From Oopsacas minuta (lineage: Eukaryota > Porifera > Hexactinellida > Lyssacinosida > Leucopsacidae), in contig JAKMXF010000304.1 in assembly GCA_024704765.1 (NCBI GenBank), positions 86,680 through 150,679 on the forward strand: a DNA stretch of 64,000 bases. The letters run 5' to 3'. Under the pieces are notes generated by a model. That model worked only from the letters and a program-made list of their open reading frames with translations. It had not been told where the DNA came from and searched no databases. Of this stretch, positions 58,206-64,000 are shown in pieces; positions within the stretch are counted from its first letter, which is position 1; each line of letters opens with the position of its first letter. Position numbers and translations under genes: made by a program.

Positions 58206-59754
58206 AAGCAACCTGCACAACTGACAACACAACTGCTGGAAATTCGGGATGTACCGTTTCTGGAAACAGACTTGACCATCTTCTGCAACACGGAGGCTGT
58301 GCCTGCACATGAAGCATGTGCTATTCTCTACCATGAGGGAATAGTACAGGTAGCAACCAAGCAGACAGTAATGGAGCTCATTGAAGATGTTAGCATTCGT
58401 CTACTTGATGAGGTTGATTTTCAGGATGCCCTACGATGCATGTGCTTCCTGGCCAAAAAGGAATACCACACACAACAAACTTGCAGATCTAAAGGAGCTG
58501 TGCATTCAGCTTGGTAATAAAACATCCCCAGATCTTGTCAAGGGAAGAATGCAAATTATCAATCTAAATAAATCATGGCTGAATTGGTTCAGGCAATTGG
58601 TGTTACCCTGGAGGAAAGAGTATTGTAAGATTTCAAGAAAGCCGGATTTTATTCACTAATCATGGATGGGGCAACTTATATCTCAGTGACCAAAACATCT
58701 TGGATTGTGTGCTCAATACTTTGATTCGGATGCTGAAGTACAAACAAGAAATCTGACATTGCTTGAAGTGTCTCTGGTCACTGCTGATATTATAACAGAT
58801 TCAATTGTAATTACCCGACCTACAAAGGACCTATAGTACTAAACCTCTCTCAGCATGCAGGTGGTGCTTGCGATGGAGCCTCCGTCATGGCTGGCGCCCA
58901 CCCTGGCGTAATGGCTCGTCTTAGAAAACAGGTACCCTATTTAATTGCTGCCCACTGTACAGCCCACCGACTTTCCCTTGCAACCTGCAATGCAGCTGGG
59001 AAGTCAGGTCTGGTGAAAAGATTCCAACATACACTGAATCAAGTGTATGTTTATTTCTCCTGAAGCACCGTCAGAACGACAGCACTAGGGGAAACCTAAC
59101 CGGCTTTAAAAGAGCCTGCTCTAGAAGATGTGAAAAAGGATCCGCTACATAATGGACACATGATGAACCCTGAAATATCACTACAAGCTATTGATATTTC
59201 TCATCCACTTATACCTGAGGACTTTGTAGGAGCGGCTCAAACCTATATTTATGCTTTGATCTCTAACATCAAAGGCAAGTTCCGACAAGCCAAGAAACTT
59301 AGTTTATTTGGCTATCTTGGCCCAAGGAATGTGAAAAAGGCTACTGTGCCAGCTATTACTGAATTTGGAGAACTTATGAGCATTGACGATTTGAATTTGT
59401 GGCAAGAATTCTTAATTTACAGATGTTTCGCTCAGCGATATCCAGATATTTCAGCGATAGTGGTACAAAATTTGTGGATTGCGAACAAATACCAATGCCT
59501 TGTGTATTTCCTCTGATCTCTCACTTGCTGGTTCGACTTGTAGTACTGCCAGCATCCAGCGCGCATCTGGAACGAATGTTTACAACAATGAAAGGATTAA
59601 AACTGCTCAACGGAACCGATTGAATACAACTATACTTTATAATCTTATTCACATCTCAACTGAAGGCCCACCAGTAAAAGAGTGGGATCCTGATCTTGCA
59701 ATGAGAGGTGGGAGTCTTAGGGGAAGAGGTGCTGTCAATATCGATTTTATCTAG
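58206..59754 (+). pseudogene. hAT transposase, KIAA1586/C17orf113-like, decayed
   Basis: Plus-strand frames in order: ALRCMCFLAKKE followed, with shifts, by HTTN, LADLKELCIQLGNKT and a MDGATYISVTK segment (RNase H-like fold). Then MARLRKQVPYLIAAHCTAHRLSLATCNAAG (58915 region, quoted here as one motif in part) and RYPDISAIV. The last is FPLISHLLVRLVVLPASSAHLERMF with LNTTILYNLIHISTEGP, the hAT C-terminal dimerisation region, ending at 59754. At least five frame changes are present. A plus-strand frame starting MPPKTKLKVTDDLQ at 54082 ends at the left edge of element E and might be its displaced N-terminus. Confidence 0.75.
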
Positions 59755-60124
59755 AAGCATGCAATAAGAAAATTGAATAACCAGTTACTTATTGTGTTTT
59801 ATAATCTTTAGAATCATTAGAGTGTACTGTAAACACAGTATTTTTTTGTCAATAACTTAATGAAATCTTCAAATATTAATATTGACTCAAAGGGTGCATG
59901 CCCACTTACAACATATTTTTGAAGGGTACAATAGCTTTCAGGACGGCTATGTATCTTTTGATAGAGTCCTAGCTAGAAACTTGTTTGTTACACAATGAAT
60001 TATTACTATCATGATAGTTTCTCACATATTGTTTTTGGTTTCATTTGTCTGGATGGTATTTATGGCTTCAATTATGCAAATTTTAATTTTTGTAGTATAT
60101 GGTTAAAAATACAGTTGGATTTCT

Positions 60125-60420
60125 GAAATTCCACAATTCCAAATGTGTTGACTAGAGATGGTGAATTATACCCGGAAATGAAATCAATGAACCTGAAATA
60201 ATACCTATGGACCAGCAAACTGTCTTTCGATTTCTCACTTAATCGTGCTCTCGATTTTGTGATAAATAGTCCTGCAGTAGAGAAGGCTCGATACGCTTCA
60301 ACACTGGTAGTGGTAATTGTCCTCAATATCTGATCAACTAGATTCAATTATTTCGACTTATTTCCAGTAGCTTCAAATATAGCCATTTCTTTATTTAATG
60401 AAGGAAACCCAGCATTCTGT
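60125..60420 (-). pseudogene. hAT transposase C-terminal fragment
   Basis: The minus strand reads NAGFPSLNKEMAIFEATGNKS, a stop, then LVDQILRTITTTSVEAYRAF and STAGLFITKSRARLSEKSKD. This is the hAT dimerisation motif (ERAFSxAG in the family; here EAYRAFSTAG). It differs from both other hAT relics in the window. Confidence 0.8.
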
Positions 60421-62777
60421 TTGTGATTTTGACGTTGTTAGACTTATTTATATCACCTTATTATTAAATAATATACAATTTGGTCAACAATTTTTAGATT
60501 TTTTTGAAATTCATATTGAACAACTTAGATATAAGTAATACATGCATCCCTAGTACAAAATCTTAGAGGAGTTGTGAGGTCTTATGTATAGTCTCTATGT
60601 TGTAGTATAGATAATTTCCGAATTGTCTCCATAAGAGATTATATTGTTAATCCAAATTGGATGAAACTCTACGTTTCATCTTATTTGGATTTAAACATCC
60701 GATGAGTAGCTGAACAATCCATTCTATCAGAGAATGTTACTTTGAGCGGATGGTATGAATCAAGAATTGCGTCTAAAGTAGAATGTAATCGTTGAACGGC
60801 GATGCTAAGTATTAAATGGTATTGTGCACCTATCCCAACTGAAAAACCTCCAAGATCTCTGACTCTCTCAACCTCATCTTCTTAACGGTATTTCCAAGAA
60901 TCGAAGATTAATTTATATGAACCATTTCAAATTTGTCTCCAATTTCTAAGGACTCCTATAATTATGCAGCTTAAGGATGGTACTTTGTTTAAAACGCTAG
61001 TGTGAACACCTTTGCCTGTAATCACGGTGACTGATTCATTGAAACTAGCTCTAATGCAATCATATCTAGTTGTTTTGTTCGAATATTCTCGCGATACGCT
61101 AATAAGTGAATATGTTGAGATAGAACACTAATTCTGGTTCTGGGCTTTTTCATCTGAAAATCAATGATATATTTATGGATTCAGTCACTCTCTCTTCTAA
61201 GAACCTTCTCTTGCAGAGATCTTTACTAATGGTAATGTGTCTATTCCAAGACCAGGTGAAATTCAAATTTATTGGATGAGCAGACTCTCCCAGCTCTCAA
61301 ACTCCTTATTCTTCCGTAAACTCATTGAAAGACAAAAGTGGCTTGAAATTGTTGAAGAATATTTATTAGATTCCCCCTCAAATAGATTAGTAGTTTTCTA
61401 AAGTGCCGACCTACTGCATTCCACATACTTCCTCCATTAGTTGAATATTTATAATGCGTGTAACTCTATGTATTATCAGAAAGGTATGCATATTTCCCTC
61501 AAACTCTGTCTACCGAATGAAAAGCAAAAAACTATAGTTGAATAAACTGAAATGCATGATAGAAGCATCAAAATATGTAGATTTAATTACTTAGATAAAT
61601 TAACTGAAAAATTCATTTTTAGAATGTATAATCGATTAGTTGATAAAATGACATCAATATATATCTATGCGCCTCGGTGCTGGTATTGAATTTTAATGAA
61701 TACTTTACCAAGTTTTTTGTGTTCCCATAAAGCGCGTCAAATTACGCGCTTTCCCCGCTGAATGAATCTCTTAGAATATCTAGCTGTGTACAAATGAAGA
61801 TTCTATGCATAGGGTTTAGAACGTGTATAAGCTACATATATCTCCTCAATCCTAAAAATGAGCGTTTTCCAAAAATACTGTGGGAAACTCTGCCAAGTAT
61901 ATACAAGATAATTATACAGCAAATCCCCGATATAACCATTTAGGATACCGGAACTCCCGTTATATCGAGTTCCCTGAGACCTCGATATCTCTACAGTGAT
62001 TGAATCTTTACTCATTCCTAATCGCCTCCTTCTGATTGATTTGCCTTGACTTTCAGAGTCTTTATGCACAAGGGAAAATCGAAGTAGGTCCACCAATCCT
62101 TGGTAAGTTTATTGTATATCCTGACTCCCTACATCATTTTTGTCATAGCAATACTCAGGAATATGGCAACATTCCATTTTCAAAAATTTTCCCTTTTTCA
62201 TCAATTAACTTTCAACTCCAACTGGCTTCTATGGTCCTAATAAATGCTTAACATGACACAATATTGTGGTTAGATATGTATTTGGTCAAAGGCGATACTC
62301 AGAGCATTAACAAATCCTTTTAGTCTCCACCTGAATATTTTTTTTTATTTCTTTGTTAGGCTCTTTTAAAGTACCTCAACATAGGATTAGAAATACAAAA
62401 AACCTGTGTTATATCTTTTCGGATATTTGTATTTCTCCATATTCCCATTCATTTCAACTTGAGAACATTTTCTTGATATGGAATCTGAGATTACTTGGAT
62501 TATACCTGTGAAAAGATGAGAATCATTTCGAATAATCGATGCATTCTCAGTTTTTGGGCAATGCGGATTCAGGCATTGAAATTCGTTCTTGAAATATTAT
62601 CCTAAGATCTCCGATATATTTATAGAGCCATTCTGTATCTTAAAATTCACTTTTTCTCTGCTAACTTGAATTAGATTGGAGTTAATCTATTTTGAGAGGT
62701 TTATACTCATTTTTGTCAATGGTTTCTAAATCTTTTATTGTGCATAGACGTTATTACGTAACCAACTAGTAACCTTT
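60421..62777. other. unassigned stretch
   Basis: No gene recognised. Near 61925-61990 phrases such as CCCGTTATATCGAGTTCCC and CCTCGATATCTCTACAGTG resemble pogo-like transposon ends. They account for the 97-codon minus-strand frame there. Confidence 0.35.
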
Positions 62778-63070
62778 CACAGTGGTTCAAATCGCCAAAT
62801 CAGAGGTAAAAGCTACTTATGATAGAAACAGACCAATTAAATATTGTCAACATTTAGTAAACCATCCCCAGAATTACATTTGCTAAAGTCATATATTTCA
62901 TATGGCGTCCGCTTATTAATTATTACTTCGTAACCATTATCCAAAATCCGCTTAGCCAAGTATGGTATCGATAGACCCTTTAAGTATATATTTATCCTTA
63001 CAGTAAATTGCTGCAAAAGGTTCCTTCGATATAGCCCATTTATTCATACGGTGTACGCCTTCTCGTTAAT
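62778..63070 (+). pseudogene. possible RAG1-like remnant with degenerate end
   Basis: CACAGTG at 62778-62784 is followed after 12 nt by AAATCAGAGG, a degenerate form of the short-class block. At about 63001-63060 the plus strand reads IAAKGSFDIAHLFIRC, comparable to REIIAKGSFSGVLNK...KC of copy A. Both signals are weak alone; their order agrees with a RAG1-like element. Confidence 0.35.
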
Positions 63071-64000
63071 TCATTTTGATGTCATTAATTCTTTATTTTT
63101 GTAATTGCCAGTACATCCAATATATTTCAGATTATCTTATGCATAATTTATACATATGAAAATCAGTTAGAATAAATTATTTAGGTCAGTCGGGCAATAT
63201 ATTCACATCTATTTCATTATAATGGAGCAGTTGAATATATGTTGTAACGCAAAAGTGACATATTTACTAATTTTCAATATTACGAGATACGTATAGTACA
63301 ACGAACACATGCGCCATTACATAGAGGGTATCGTGTCTCTATAATGAGGCTAGAAAATAATTTGTCTTGCCGAGACAATGGGTTGATTGTGTTTTTCAGA
63401 ATTCTCTCTTTATTCTGACACCTATATCGAATAGGAGGGTAGCAATAGTTAAACATGATCGCTGTGTTTTGCTATAGTGAAACCAAGTGATAAATAGTAT
63501 TCATCGATGAACTTTACACAAAAACCTAATTTTGTAGCTCGCATCAAAACGCATCGATAAGTTCCCACTGTACCAATGTTCAAACCGCCACATAATTATG
63601 CTCTATGAACTGAGCAACGTACTCAACACTATTACGTAATTCTGCTGAACTTTTGGCTTCTTGAGAAAGAGTGTCCATCAAAGCGTTGAAATTCAATCGA
63701 TTGAATCACCAAAACTGTTTATCTAATTGTTGGTTTAGCTAGTAAAATTTGATTATTCCATAGTAAAAGATATATTGAGGTATGCGCTGTTTCGTTAAAC
63801 TTAAAATTGAAAATATCGGCAACATTTGCAATACAAAACCACAAATACGAAGGGCATTCGAAAGGTTTTGACGTTGACCGACATATCAGATAGTAATAAT
63901 AAAATTGACCATTACATTTTTTCAAAATACTCTCCCTGACTATCTATACATTTTTCATTCTGGTAAACCAATTATCAAAACATTCTTTCCATTCTTCTTT
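63071..64000. other. unassigned end of window
   Basis: AT-rich sequence. A 68-codon minus-strand frame at 63719-63925 has no motif. Confidence 0.3.

Overview
The window looks like a stretch of an AT-rich animal (metazoan, probably invertebrate) genome that is almost entirely transposable-element territory. The evidence for an animal is an intact nuclear poly(A)-binding protein (PABPN1-type) gene, a small GT-AG intron inside one transposase gene, and a mixture of mariner, Tc1, hAT, P-element/THAP, FLYWCH-MULE and RAG1/Transib-type elements. The species cannot be fixed from the sequence. No rRNA, CRISPR, operon or prokaryotic feature is present.

The main result is a family of RAG1-like (RAG1L) DNA transposons. 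One nearly intact gene (33183-35399) carries the RAG1/Transib catalytic core: DGSG Asp, FDEK Asp and EGTES Glu, with the Asp-to-Glu distance 254 residues as in RAG1 (708 to 962), zinc ligands CxxC and HKLLAH, and a C-terminal CX2CX3GHX5C knuckle like the tail of ProtoRAG RAG1L. It lies in a 3612-bp element (32207-35818) with a perfect 5-bp duplication CACTT and ends CACAGTG.../...CACTGTT. CACAGTG is the heptamer of vertebrate V(D)J recombination signals. This element is inserted inside a second, older RAG1L element on the opposite strand, and removing it restores that gene's reading frame. The second element itself begins with CACAGTG inside a third RAG1L gene. A fourth copy (54191-58205), a non-autonomous 1137-bp derivative (19971-21107, duplication ACGGG) and several solo ends or fragments share the ends. 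In each complete element the two ends are asymmetric: a conserved (A)AATAG(G)-like block lies about 16 nt from the heptamer at one end and about 25-26 nt at the other, a difference of roughly one helical turn, recalling the 12/23 spacing of recombination signals. No RAG2-like gene is seen.

Layout. 0.1-2.7 kb: two mariner copies beside a RAG1L fragment. 3.2-5.7 kb: decayed P-element/THAP9-like gene. 7.9-9.3 kb: decayed MULE with a nested MITE. 12.6-13.3 kb: PABPN1-type gene. 15-26 kb: MITEs, foldback elements, a non-autonomous hAT, diverged ~140-bp repeats, the RAG-type non-autonomous element, a Cys-rich gene fragment and a tRNA-like remnant. 27.5-28.9 kb: Tc1 copy. 29-41.4 kb: nested RAG1L elements plus a 2.75-kb near-perfect palindrome of two identical MULE transposase genes. 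42-42.6 kb: an orphan ORF. 45-51.5 kb: a large foldback MITE, a Tc1 (DD37E by count), a MULE and an hAT. 54-60.4 kb: RAG1L copy with an inserted mariner, then two hAT remnants. 62.8-63.1 kb: a further probable RAG1L remnant.

The only host gene I call confidently is PABPN1; the 191-codon ORF at 42 kb is the next candidate. Everything else is transposon sequence at different stages of decay, so the window reads as a record of serial nested insertions.
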